Shown here: piece after piece, positions 36,758 through 47,044 of the stretch
Layout of the letters: every line of letters begins with the position of its first letter
Position numbering within the stretch: the stretch's first letter is position 1
Assembly: GCA_013180625.2 (NCBI GenBank)
Contig: SNVD02016137.1
Location: 1 to 64,000, forward strand
From: Boswellia sacra
Lineage: Eukaryota; Streptophyta; Magnoliopsida; Sapindales; Burseraceae
Direction: 5' to 3'
DNA length: 64,000 nt
Made by a program: the position numbers and the translations under genes
The notes under the pieces: model-generated
Seen by the model: only the letters and a program-made list of their open reading frames with translations
Told to the model about the DNA's origin: nothing
Databases searched by the model: none

Positions 36758-39700
36758 CTATGCCAACAGACCAATTGAAATTAAGCATAACTTCAGTTTA
36801 TCGATAGTCAACGTCTTTGTCATCATATCTACCAGATTTTTAGTTCCACTGATCTTTTCAAGTTTCAAAATCCCATCTTCCAGAAGTGAACGAATGAAGT
36901 CATACCGCACTTGTATGTGCTTAGTTCTAGAATGAAAAGACGGATTCTGTGTCAAATGAATTGCACTCTGATTGTCAATATGCAATACACTTTTCCCTTG
37001 CTATGACTTAGTTCTTCTAAGAAAGACTGTAAGCAAACCATCTCTTTGTTAGCTTCAGTTATGGCAACATACTCTGCCTCAATAGTGAAAATAACGACTA
37101 TCCTTTGTAATTTAAAGATCCAACTAACAGCTGTGCAACCTAATGTGAAAACATATCCAGTAGTAGTCTTTCTGCCATTAATATCTCCTGCTCTATCAGC
37201 ATCTATAAAGCCTTGTAACCCAATACCTGACTTTGTGAAACACAACATTGAATCTGCAGTTCCTCTCAAATATCTGAGAATCCACTTCACTACTTTCCAA
37301 TGTTGTTTGCTTGGATTTCTCATGTGTCTACTCACAACTCCCACTACATGTGCAATATCTGGTCTGGTATAGATCATGGCATACATAAGACTGCCAATAG
37401 CTAAAGCATAAGGTATCTTTGCCATGTGAGCTCTCTCTTGCTCTGTAGTAGGTGACTGTTCCTTCGATAACTTGCAATGAGTAGCTAAAGGAGTACTCAC
37501 TGGTTTCACATTCTCGATGTTGAATTTGCTCAACACTTTCTGCACATACTTCTCTTGTGATAGCTTCAAAATATCATGATCTCTAGTAATTTTCATCCCA
37601 AGGATTGGTTTGGCAACACCCAAATCCTTCATAGCAAAATGTTTGGACAATTCCTTTTTAAGACTATCAATCTTCTCTTTGCAAGCACTTGCAATCAACA
37701 TGTCATCAATATAAAGTAGTAAAATAATATAAGAGTCACCAAGGTTCTTCACATAACAACAATGATCCGCCTGGCATTTCAAAAAATCGTTACTATGCAT
37801 GAAACTGTGAAACTTCTTGTACCACTGTCTATGTGCTTGTTTCATACCATACAAGCTCTTCTAAAGTTTGCACACTAGTTTCTCATTTCCTTATACTTCA
37901 AAACCTTGTGGCTGCATCATGTAAATCTCTTCATCTAGATCACCATGAAGAAATGTTGTCTTTACATCCAAGTACTGTTCCAGATAAAAGTCTTCCTTTG
38001 CCACTAACCCAAATATTATTCTAATGGTGGTTAGTTTAACCACTGGAGAGAAAATCTCTGTGTAGTCGATGCCTTCCTTCTATTGAAAACCTTTCACAAT
38101 TAGTCTTGCTTTGTACCATTTGCTGCTATCATGTTCATTCTTAACCTGATAAACCCATTTATTCTACAAGGCCTTCTCTCCTTTTGATAGCTTAGCCAAT
38201 GTCCATGTATGATTGGATGACAATGAATTCATCTCATCCTTCATGGCTAACTCCCACTTTATTAATTCATCACCCTACATGGTTTCTTTATAAATCTTTG
38301 GTTCCCCTTTGTTAATGACCAGTATGTAGTTCAAAAAAGGCGAGTATCTCTGTGGCGGTCTGATATTTCTTCTAGATCTCCTGAGTGACACATGCATATC
38401 CTGATGTGCTTCTGGGGCTATGTTTTCTAGGTTGTCATGATTACTATTATCTGCATTAGTCACTAGAATATCTCTTAGTGGAATCACTTTAAACTTCTTA
38501 TTACCAACATTTGTACTCTCTAAGTCTATTCCCAATCTATCGTTATGCAAGACATTTTCATTAAAGACCACATCCTTACTTTTATTAACCTTCGGGTTTT
38601 GGTCGTCCCAGAAACGATAACCAAACTCGGTATCACCATAGCCAATGAAAAAACACATTTTAAACTTTGCATCAAGCTTACTTCTAGCAGCAGCATCAAT
38701 GTGAATGTACGAAACACAACCAAACACTTTCAAAAAGGAAAGATTTACCTCTCTGCCGCTCCAGACTTCTTTTGGTGTTTTGAAGTTCAATGGTGTAAAA
38801 AGAACTTTGTTAATCATAGGCCGCTGTGCTAACAACCTCAGCCCAAAACATCTTGGGCAATCTATCATGCAATCTCATGCTCCTAGCATGCTCATTTAGA
38901 GTTCTATTCATTCTCTCAACTATAACATTCTGTTGAGGTGTTCCAGGAATGGTCTTCGCCATCTTGATACCATGTTCAGCACAAAATCTTCTAAAGTCTG
39001 CATCTATGTATTCACCTCCATTGTCTAACTGTAGGCACTTCACCTGCAGATTTGTTTCATTTTCAACCAACGCTTTCTACCTTTTGAAAACATTAAAGAC
39101 TTCAGACTTGTGCTTCAAAAAATACACCAATATATTTCTGCTTGCATCATCAATAAAAGTCACATAATAGTTGGAACCTGCAAGAGAAGAGATAGGGGTT
39201 GGTCCTCAAACGTCTGTATGAACCAATCCTAATTTTATTGCTTTTGGTTCTCTTCTTGCTTTTAGGAAGCTTACCCTTTTCTGCTTTATGAAAATACACC
39301 CTTCACATAGGTTGTGCTCAAAATATTTAAGTTATGGTAGCTTACCTTTAGACTGGAGTATCTTCATTCCTTTTTCACTTATATGCCCGAGCCCACAGTG
39401 CCACAATTTAGAACTTACAGCGGAATTAGCAATTACAACTGTATCTCTACGAATGAAAGTGATATAGAGTGTTCCAGTTTTACTTCCTTGAGCTACAACC
39501 AAGGCTCCTTTTGTGACTTTCCAAGAGCTTCTATTAAATGTCACACTGTGTCCTTCACGGTCAAGCTGATCAACTAAGATCAGGTTTCGCATCAGCTTTG
39601 GTACATGTCTCACCCTGTGAATCTTCCACATAGATCTGTTTGTCATCCTCAAACTGACATCACCAATACCAACAATGTCCAACGGTTCTCCATCTACAAG

Positions 39701-40659
39701 ATACACCTTGCCATGATTTCCAGCAACATAGTTCTCCATGATCTCACTATATGCAATAGTGTGAAAAGACGCACTCGAATCTAACATCCAAGAGTCAACA
39801 AAGTTATCAACAGATAAGAGTAAAGTATCATGTACCTCATCAGTTGTCGTAGCATTCACTGAGTCTTTCTTGTCGTCATTCTTCTTAGGTGGTGCTCTAC
39901 AATCAGTTTTAAAATGGCTCATCTTGCCACAATTCCAGCATTCAATATTGCTCCTGCTGTTTCTAGATCTACTTATGACATTCTTTGACTCTCCTCTACC
40001 CCTACCTTTGTTGGAATACCTATCATAATTTCTACCCTTCTACCCTTATTTTCGACATTTAGGGCAGAATTGGATACTGGGACTTCCCCTAAATTTGTCA
40101 TACAAACTTCTTCAGCAAGAATTTTATTCCTAATTTCATTTCAAATTAGTTTTGCAATTCCTATAGAGTTGCTAACGGCTGCGCTCATGGGTTCCTAACT
40201 ATTCGATAATGAGGATAAAATAATTAAGGTACATACTTCATCGTCAAATTGAATTCCTATCGAACTCAATTGACTTATAATAGTATTGAAATTATTCAAA
40301 TAATTAAATATAGGAGCATTATCTATCATCTTCAAATTAAATAGCTTTTTCATTAGGCGTACCCTGTTGCTTCTCGATGGCTTCTTATACATAGAAGATA
40401 AAGCCTTCATCAACCCTACAGTGGTTGTCTCCTTCGCAACATTATGGGCAACGTTCTTTGATCGCGTCAAACGAATCACCCCCAACACTTGTGTATCAAG
40501 AAGCTTCCAGTCCTCTTCGTTCATATCTCCTGGTTTCTCATCCAAAGGCAAGTGTAGCGTTTTACTGTACAGATAATCCTCTATCTATATCTTCTAGAAA
40601 GCATAATCTATGTTATCAAATTTAGCAAGTTCAGGTCCCGATCCTTCTTCGCTAGCCAT
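36758..40659 (-). pseudogene. Copia gag-pol, multiply broken
   Basis: Starts at an ATG near 40659 with early stops around 40580-40610. Pieces in order: gag of the UBN2 type (40195-40551); a gag knuckle/protease region (39332-39922) with WMLDSSASFH, where the usual Gly of the catalytic Asp-Ser-Gly is Ser; integrase zinc motif WHCGLGH (near 39390); integrase catalytic part with LDNGGEYIDADFRRFC and a downstream TPQQNVIVERMN (38810-39070), continuing at 38275-38868; reverse transcriptase with LLYIDDMLIAS (37690-37720); and copia RNase H ending at 36758. At least five frame breaks or stops separate these pieces. The element cannot be autonomous. RNase H and RT style resembles the Tork group, but that is a weak call. 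Confidence 0.85.
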
Positions 40660-40831
40660 CGCTCTCAATAAAAAAACTCGAATCACTACTCTATGAACAG
40701 TATCGTATGTGTGAATAGAATTATATGTGTGAACAGTGGCTTCATTTATGTGAACAATACCTCCGTATATATGAATAGTGCCTTATGTGAACAGTACTCC
40801 ATATCTAAACACGTATCCCTTGTTGGACCAA

Positions 40832-40843
40832 GCTCTGATACCA
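40832..40843 (-). other. Primer-binding site, copia element
   Basis: The minus strand reads TGGTATCAGAGC two bases from the 5' LTR end, matching initiator tRNA-Met. Confidence 0.9.
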
Positions 40844-40845
40844 GT

Positions 40846-41348
40846 TGTTGGAAAAAATCATTGACAACTTTCCCTTTCCAAGACCGAGATTAAGAGTGGC
40901 AATGCGAAAAATAAAAGCAAAAAAATAACACACACAATTTACATGGTTTACCCAAATAAGCTACGTCCACGGACTGCTGCAGATCCTTCTCTATGGGGAG
41001 AAAAATAATACAAGCGGTTACAAACACCTAACACAGACCCAATTCGTAAATACACTTAAAGAATAGTTCTCGCAATTATTCTTTATACAAGTATGAATTT
41101 CTCTCTCTCTCTCTCTCTCACTCTTCCTTACTCTCTTGGAAGTGATGCTAGAGAGGAGGAGGCTCACAGGATGGGATTGGCTCTCCCCCTACAATTTCAT
41201 GCATTAGAGGCGGAGGGGGTCTCTCTAATAGCTCCTCCTCTCCATTGTCCACAACACTGTGGGCTGCTGCCCACCCAACTTTGACCCACGAATTAAAACA
41301 TGGGCGGCTATACATCTCTAAAACATGGGCTGCTAATTTTGACCAACA
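40846..41348 (-). repeat. 5' LTR of the copia element
   Basis: 503 bp. On the minus strand it begins TGTTGGTCAAA and ends TTTCCAACA, a TGTTGG...CCAACA terminal inverted pair. It holds a CT microsatellite at 41100-41120. Confidence 0.88.
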
Positions 41349-41499
41349 CATGATACAAAACAATTTCAATAACATATGATTGCACCTTTTTTCTTCTTAC
41401 AAAAGTCTAATAATAAGTTCGTGACATATATTTGAGCTACTGAAATGCCAACTAAAACAAGAAAGATGCAATTAAAATGAGAAAATTATTCTACATTCT

Positions 41500-41740
41500 T
41501 GCAAATGGTTCCAAGCGGAGAGAGCAGAGAAGGTTTTCTGACTTGTTTCTTTTGTTTAATAACCCATTAGAGAGTGCAAAAGGTTCGCTAGGTTTCTTTC
41601 TTAAGTTGACGTGGTAGATTTCATAATTGAAACTCAATTCAAGCTAGGACATCTTATGGTGTAAAAGATTGAGAGATTTGGGCTTGATCTGACAGCCCAG
41701 ATCTTTCAGAGCTTTGGAATTATGTTATGAACTTCTAATT
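41500..41740 (+). repeat. Block X, copy 4
   Basis: AGAGCAGAGAAGGTTTTCTG, TTTAATAACCCATTAGAGAG, then GGGCTTGATCTGACAGCCC; same order as 33950-34220. Confidence 0.6.
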
Positions 41741-41969
41741 CTTAGTAAATGATTTATTTTATGTTAATAAATAAAATAAAAAAACTACTCCTATATTATC
41801 CTCTAAAAACTAATAAAAAGAGATTTATAGTGAGAAAAGTTACATTTACAATGGCACGTAAATATAATCTTTTTTGGTTGTCCATTAAAATAGATGTAAA
41901 AAGGAATGATCAATATGACATATAGCTTGGTCGGCTGGCATCATTTTTCAAATATGTTTTATATTTTCT

Positions 41970-42250
41970 ATGGTTCAAAAATCAAAGGATAGTTGTTCAG
42001 ATTATTAGTCATATATGACTAGTAGCTGAATTTAGATACGAATATTTATCATAGTGGATACCATCACTTCTATAGAAAGTAAGGATTATCCTACCCATTT
42101 TCACTTCTAAGGAATTCAAAAAGAAGCAATTTTAGTATATATAAACATTAATAGATGACTAAACATTCATTTCTGATTTTTTAATCCAAAGTCATCTTAT
42201 ATATATTATATTTCGCACTTGAATTTAGAATTGAAAATTGATTAATTGGC
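41970..42250 (+). repeat. Block Y, copy 5
   Basis: CCCATTTTCACTTCTAAGGA, AAGAAGCAATTTTAGTATA and GACTAAACATTCATTTCTGA in Y order. Confidence 0.55.
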
Positions 42251-42280
42251 TAAAATACGCAACTCAAGCTTACCAGAAGT

Positions 42281-42426
42281 GACATGGTGGTGTGGGTGCT
42301 TATTGCACCATAATGCCTATCCCAGGTAATTCGAAGCTGCTATCCACAGACTCCACACTCGCTAGCTATCTCTTCGCTTCTGGTTAATTTGATTAATCAC
42401 TCAAATTAGGTATTCTAAAATACCTA
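42281..42426 (+). repeat. tRNA-like/palindrome module 11
   Basis: GACATGGTGGTGTGGGTGCT head, TATTGCACCATAATGCC, B-box-like GTAATTCGAAGCTGC from 42326, palindrome TAGGTATTCTAAAATACCTA at 42407-42426. The outermost pair is changed on both sides and still pairs. Confidence 0.65.
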
Positions 42427-42771
42427 TTTTATTCTATGTTCATTTAATCGACTTAAAGTTCAGAAGTTGTTTTCCTTTTTTTTAGTTGTACTTAATTTAA
42501 CTCCTAATTCAAGAGATTATTTTCATTTTCATTTTTAATTAGGTTTTAACTGAAAGTTTAAAAATTGTTATAAAACCAAAAAAAAAAAAGTAACAACACT
42601 TTCATTATTACTAAATATAAAAAAATTGAATATCCTTTTTAATTCGTCGATAGATCTACTTATAAAAAATTTATGAACAAAATTTGTGCTAAAAAACAAA
42701 ACTATAACATCTTATTACCTGGTCTCAATTTGTAGAGCTAGTTCCAAAACCACTATCTCATTATTTGAAAT

Positions 42772-42791
42772 GAGGAATTCTAAAATACCTC
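42772..42791 (+). repeat. Isolated palindrome copy (module 12)
   Basis: GAGGAATTCTAAAATACCTC; upstream text around 42720-42765 is only weakly tRNA-like. Confidence 0.5.
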
Positions 42792-43400
42792 ATTTTTATT
42801 TTTATTTTTTTTAAAAAGCTATTTTTACCAGCTATTTGTAACACTAAAAAGCAAATATATTAAGTCAAGGTACATGCAAGAACAAATGCCAAAGAGAACT
42901 AATCTAATTATATAGAAGATATAAATAGCTAGGTTTGCACCATTTTAGGATAGAACTTAAGTTTATGATTGAAAGTAGGGAAATGACTATTGTGCAACTG
43001 ATGCATGCTATGCATTTGATTTATCATATATAAAAATTGGAAACAATTACAAAAAAATTTGAAAACACACAACCACAAGCTCCATGTATATAAAGTTGAA
43101 AACGGATATATTAAAATTAGATATGAGTATGTTTCCAAGGTTTTGCAATAATTTCACACTCCTAAAAGATATTAAAAGAGATTAATAGCTTGTTTTAAGG
43201 CAATTTTTTTTTTTTTGTAGGTTATATTCCATATCCATAAATTTATGGTATGAAATTGGTAATTGAAGTTGTAATTAGTCTCTCTTACATGTCTAAAACT
43301 AAAAAAGCATCAAGTCTCTTCCACACTAAAATTGAATGATGTTATAATTATACAAAAATCTTCAATTAATATAATTATTGTACGAAAAGTTCTCGTCAAC

Positions 43401-43534
43401 CTTTCTTGTCTCTTGATTCAAACAAAAGTTTGAATGTGGGGGGCCATGGGTTCAAGGGTTGACGAAGTAAGAACAGAGACTTGCGTTAAATCTATAGCAT
43501 CATGCATAAAAAGAGAGGTATTCTAAAATACCTT
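43401..43534 (+). repeat. tRNA-like/palindrome module 13
   Basis: Head CAACCTTTCTTGTCTCTTG, B-box-like GGGTTCAAGGGTTGACG from 43448, exact left arm and near-exact right arm at 43515-43534. Confidence 0.6.
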
Positions 43535-43540
43535 TACGTT

Positions 43541-43598
43541 ATATATATATATATATGTATGTATGTATGTATGTATATGTATGTATGTATGTATGTAT
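43541..43598. repeat. (TA)n/(TATG)n microsatellite
   Basis: AT dinucleotide run changing to GTAT tetranucleotide repeats. Confidence 0.95.
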
Positions 43599-43639
43599 TC
43601 TGATTTTGAATAACAAAACCATAGTCCATCTACAATATA

Positions 43640-43900
43640 ATATTTTTCATGTATATGTAAAGAGGGAATGATCAATATAAGATATAAGTGGGTTTGCATA
43701 TTCATCTTTTCATAGTGGTTGCCATTACTTTCATAGAAGTAAGAATTATTCTTCCATTAATTTCCACTTCTAAAGAACAAAAAGGAGCAATTTTAGCATA
43801 GACAAAATATTAATTTGTCAATTTTCAATACAAAAACGATCTTATCATAATTCACGTTTAAATATAATTTAGAACTGAAAATTGATTAATTATGTAAAAT
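43640..43900 (+). repeat. Block Y, copy 6
   Basis: TTAATTTCCACTTCTAAAGA, GGAGCAATTTTAGCATAGAC and AATTTAGAACTGAAAATTGA in Y order. Confidence 0.55.
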
Positions 43901-43908
43901 ATGTAAAA

Positions 43909-44055
43909 GTGGCCTGGTGGTGTTGGTGCTTATAATGCACCATGATGCCTGTCTCAGGCTCGAAGCTGGCATTCATACTAGCTAGTTATCTCCGTGCTTC
44001 GCTTCAAGGCTTTGCCTTTGCTTCATTACTCAAGTGAGGTATTCTAAAATACCTC
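43909..44055 (+). repeat. tRNA-like/palindrome module 14
   Basis: GTGGCCTGGTGGTGTTGGTG head, CATGATGCCTGTCTC, B-box-like GGCTCGAAGCTGG from 43957, exact palindrome GAGGTATTCTAAAATACCTC at 44036-44055, then TTTT. Last copy of the array. Confidence 0.65.
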
Positions 44056-44964
44056 TTTTATTCTATTTTCATTTAATCTAATCTACTTAAGGTTTAACTT
44101 TAGAAGTATTTATTTTCTTTTTGTCCTTAATTTAATTACATTCAGTGGCTTTTGAAGGTAATCTGCTATCATTAATTTTGTTAATAATAAGTCTAATTTG
44201 TTAATTAGTTTTTTTTTGGATTTTGCATTTCTTGGATCACTTCCAAAGAAAGACTTTAAATCTTTTTTGAATTGTGTTTCACATATATTATTCTTTGAAA
44301 TTAACCTCTGATCAATTTTCTCTGAAGTGTATTTAATGCATTAAACGCAGGCTAATTCATGTTTGATCTGAATGGTACATAAATCTCATGATTTAGTTTG
44401 GATTTCAAAATGGATACAAGTCCTTTAGGGTGACATGGTATGCAATTGATAAGCATTAACAACTGTCTGTTACCTTTTAAATTGGAGTAGCGCAGGCACC
44501 ATATTCCTCTGTTCGGACTCTTAATCGAACTAGATTTATGGTTACTTGGTGGAATGGGGTTGAGCATTGCAAATGAAATACACAAACAACCATTGTTAAT
44601 TCATTAGACAAATTTTTTATCCACAGATGCGTAATTCATTATTAATGAACAGAGTCCTGTAACAGCACAAATGAAAAATTCTTGAATGTATGAGTCTTCT
44701 TTATCATATAAAAAGTTTGTGAACTGTGATAAGTTATTGTTGTTTATAACTGAATAGTAGCCTCATGCACTTATATATGAATTGCTCGTACGAATTGCCT
44801 TTCAATTTAAATTATGCTTTCATTTCACATTGAAAAAGTTTTGCTGATCATGATGACTAGAAAGATTCTAGTAAATTTCCTCTTACTCTGAACATCTTGT
44901 ATATAGGATTCTTTTTAGTATAATTAATTCGAGTGAAGAAATGCAACTAACAAGCGTTTAGCTT
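44056..44964. other. Unassigned stretch between array and viral remnant
   Basis: No domain recognised. Short open frames on both strands, for example minus 44352-44585, have no features I can interpret. It could be decayed virus-derived sequence. Confidence 0.35.
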
Positions 44965-45498
44965 TCCACTGATACTATAAAAGCTGTTTTATATCTATCT
45001 TATTTTGTAATTTGAACTTGTCAAAATCCACTTTTCATATTAAATTTTGAAAATAATATTGTATCATAAAGTCTTTTAACTAAATCTCGTTTATTAGGAA
45101 TATGATATCTAATATTTTGTAGTACTTTATTTAATGGTTTGTAATTGATTACCAATCTTCAAACTCCTCTCTCTAACCCAGCTTTTTTATTAACATAAAA
45201 TGTTGCATAACTCCAAGATGACTTTGATTCTCTTATTAATTTCTTCTTTAATGAATCTTGCATTTCTTCTTGACAATATTGTACTAATTCTTAATTCATT
45301 TGAATTGGCCTAGCCTTTGTTGGAATTTTTTTTTCATTAAATTCTTTAATACATGGTAAAGTAACTACGTATTTTTTCTAATTCCAAAATTGATTAGATA
45401 AATCTGAACATACTTCTTCCTGAAATTTATTTTCAATATATTCTATATCTTCTTTTATATTAGGTCTTTCTAATTATTCCTCAATTCTTTTATACTTA
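44965..45498 (-). pseudogene. Endogenous pararetrovirus, reverse transcriptase fragment
   Basis: On the minus strand the start of a caulimovirid-type reverse transcriptase can be read in one main frame with several in-frame stops, ending without the catalytic Asp-Asp segment near 44965. It is continuous in viral order with the protease and coat-protein remnants at 49360-51285, from which it is separated by the solo LTR. Plant pararetroviruses do not need to integrate; such copies are fossils. This one is clearly broken. Confidence 0.65.
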
Positions 45499-46445
45499 TG
45501 TCACATCCCGTATCCAATAGAGTAATACTGCAGTGGATAAGGGCTTGCCAAGGGAACACAATCGTCGTTATGCCGAAATCCTTCCTTAATCTTTTACTGA
45601 TCGAATACCTGAGGTACACAACAGACTAGTGAGTATGAAACTCAGTAAGCAGCTAGAATTATAAAACTGGCGTAACACTCAAAATAAAATAATAAATGGC
45701 GATAACCATTTCAGAATATGACTACTATTCAATACTTATTCCATAATCACTGATTACTGTTCATTTCTTAGTATACAAGCCAACGGTGCTTTACTAAGAA
45801 AATCATAACATTGATTTCAGTGTTCAAGAAACGCGCCCCTATGCGAGAAAACTGGCACGGCGACGCCAAGTTTCTGATTTCCAATCCGTTACAAATTTCA
45901 GTTTCGCGCTCCTGTGCCAAAGGAGGGCACGCATGTGCCAACTCTCTATTCTCTCTTACTTGAGTCAGTGCAAGTAGCGCTTTAGCGTGAAAGGTATGGC
46001 GCAGCGATGCCAATTCTCTGCCTATACCTCTTTAGATTCGTTAAAGATGCACCCTTGCACCATTTAATTATGCTCCTGCGCCAACCCTGTATCATTGGTC
46101 ATTTCCTAGACCAATTACTCTCTTATTCAGTCACATTCCTAATTCCATAAATACCTGTCTATGGGTAATCAAGCATGGCTTTTCCATGTCAAAGCTTATC
46201 ACATACACCCATTTCCATACACATCTCATTTACACATAAACTTTCCACAAGTCTATTACATCCTCGTGTGCTCCCATAAACATATAAATCATTCACACAT
46301 GAGTTTCCATAAGCTAGCTACATTGTTCATATGGATATCCATTTCACATAATTTCGGAAGCTTCCACAGTACAGTCACGTATACTTAGGAACAGTGCTCT
46401 CTAATCAAGGTAGGACTTTTCGTTTCACAGTCAGTTCCCATATGT

Positions 46446-46871
46446 AGGCCTACCCATGAATCAGCTCAAGGCTAGTCTGACAATCCGGGTGATACCGGGC
46501 CCATGCTACCGAATCTCGTCTAGAGAAACACATGGTCCAGACCTCTCCTCAAGCCATGGGGATACAGAACAGTACAGATACATTCAGAGGCCTACCCATG
46601 AAATAGCTCAAGGCTAGTCTGACAATCCGGGTGATACCGGGCCCATGCTACCGAATCTCATCTAGAGAAACACATGGTCCAGACCTCCCCTCAAGCCATG
46701 GGAGTACGTAACAGTACGGATACATTCAGATGCCTACACTTGAAATAGCTCGAGGCTAGTCTGACAATCCGGGTGATACCGAGCCCATGCTACCGAATCT
46801 CGTCTAGAGAAACACATGGTCCAGACCTCCCCTCAAGCTATGAGAGCCAAATATCCTAAGTTGTGGCATGC
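46446..46871. repeat. 142-bp tandem repeat inside the solo LTR, three copies
   Basis: The units start at 46446, 46588 and 46730. All contain GACAATCCGGGTGATACCG and AAACACATGGTCCAGACCTC. Confidence 0.95.
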
Positions 46872-46872
46872 C

Positions 46873-47044
46873 ACTCACATATCAGTTTTCACATTCAGTC
46901 ACATAAGTGAAGCTCTATATTAAGCTTTCACTCACATATCACATTCCACATTTCAGTCACATAAGTGAAGCTCTATATTAAGCTTTCACTCACTTATCAC
47001 ATTTCACATTTCAATCACATAAGTGAAGCTCTATATTAAGCTTC
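46873..47044. repeat. 58-bp tandem repeat inside the solo LTR, three copies
   Basis: TCACATAAGTGAAGCTCTAT recurs three times at a 58-bp period from about 46899. Confidence 0.95.

Larger units (their letters stand above)
36173..41348 (-). mobile_element. Ty1/copia retrotransposon, decayed, inserted in the array
   Basis: Order on the minus strand: 5' LTR (40846-41348), primer-binding site, gag, protease, integrase, reverse transcriptase, RNase H, 3' LTR (about 36173-36687). Integrase before reverse transcriptase is the copia order. The LTRs differ at many positions (roughly one in eight by eye), so the insertion is much older than the Ty3 element. The left LTR edge has lost its TG/CA terminus and no target duplication is evident. 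Confidence 0.85.
20100..44100. repeat. Array of diverged noncoding units with tRNA-like/palindrome modules
   Basis: Several recognisable blocks recur in order: X (GAGAGAGT...TTTTCAG...GATTGGG...GGCTCCAT), A (tRNA-like head plus palindrome), a spacer with AATTGATTTTCTAAT-like text, B (CTGGTGGTG...TTGCATCAT...TTCGA plus palindrome), and Y (CCAATTTTCACTTC...TTTCATGCTTAAA). X lies at 25290-25500, 33950-34220 and 41500-41740; Y at 26700-27007, 33140-33440, 35800-36120, 41970-42250 and 43640-43900. One whole unit is inverted at about 20100-21640. There is no coding capacity. I do not recognise the family; it may be an old segmental duplication or a large nonautonomous element. Confidence 0.65.

Noticed and set aside
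20228..44055. Reading the palindromes as a CRISPR-like array
   Set aside because: Spacing is irregular (hundreds to thousands of bases) and the DNA is plant nuclear.
20228..44055. Genuine tRNA genes in the array
   Set aside because: The A- and B-box-like text is diverged and I cannot fold an acceptor stem or find a complete cloverleaf in any copy.
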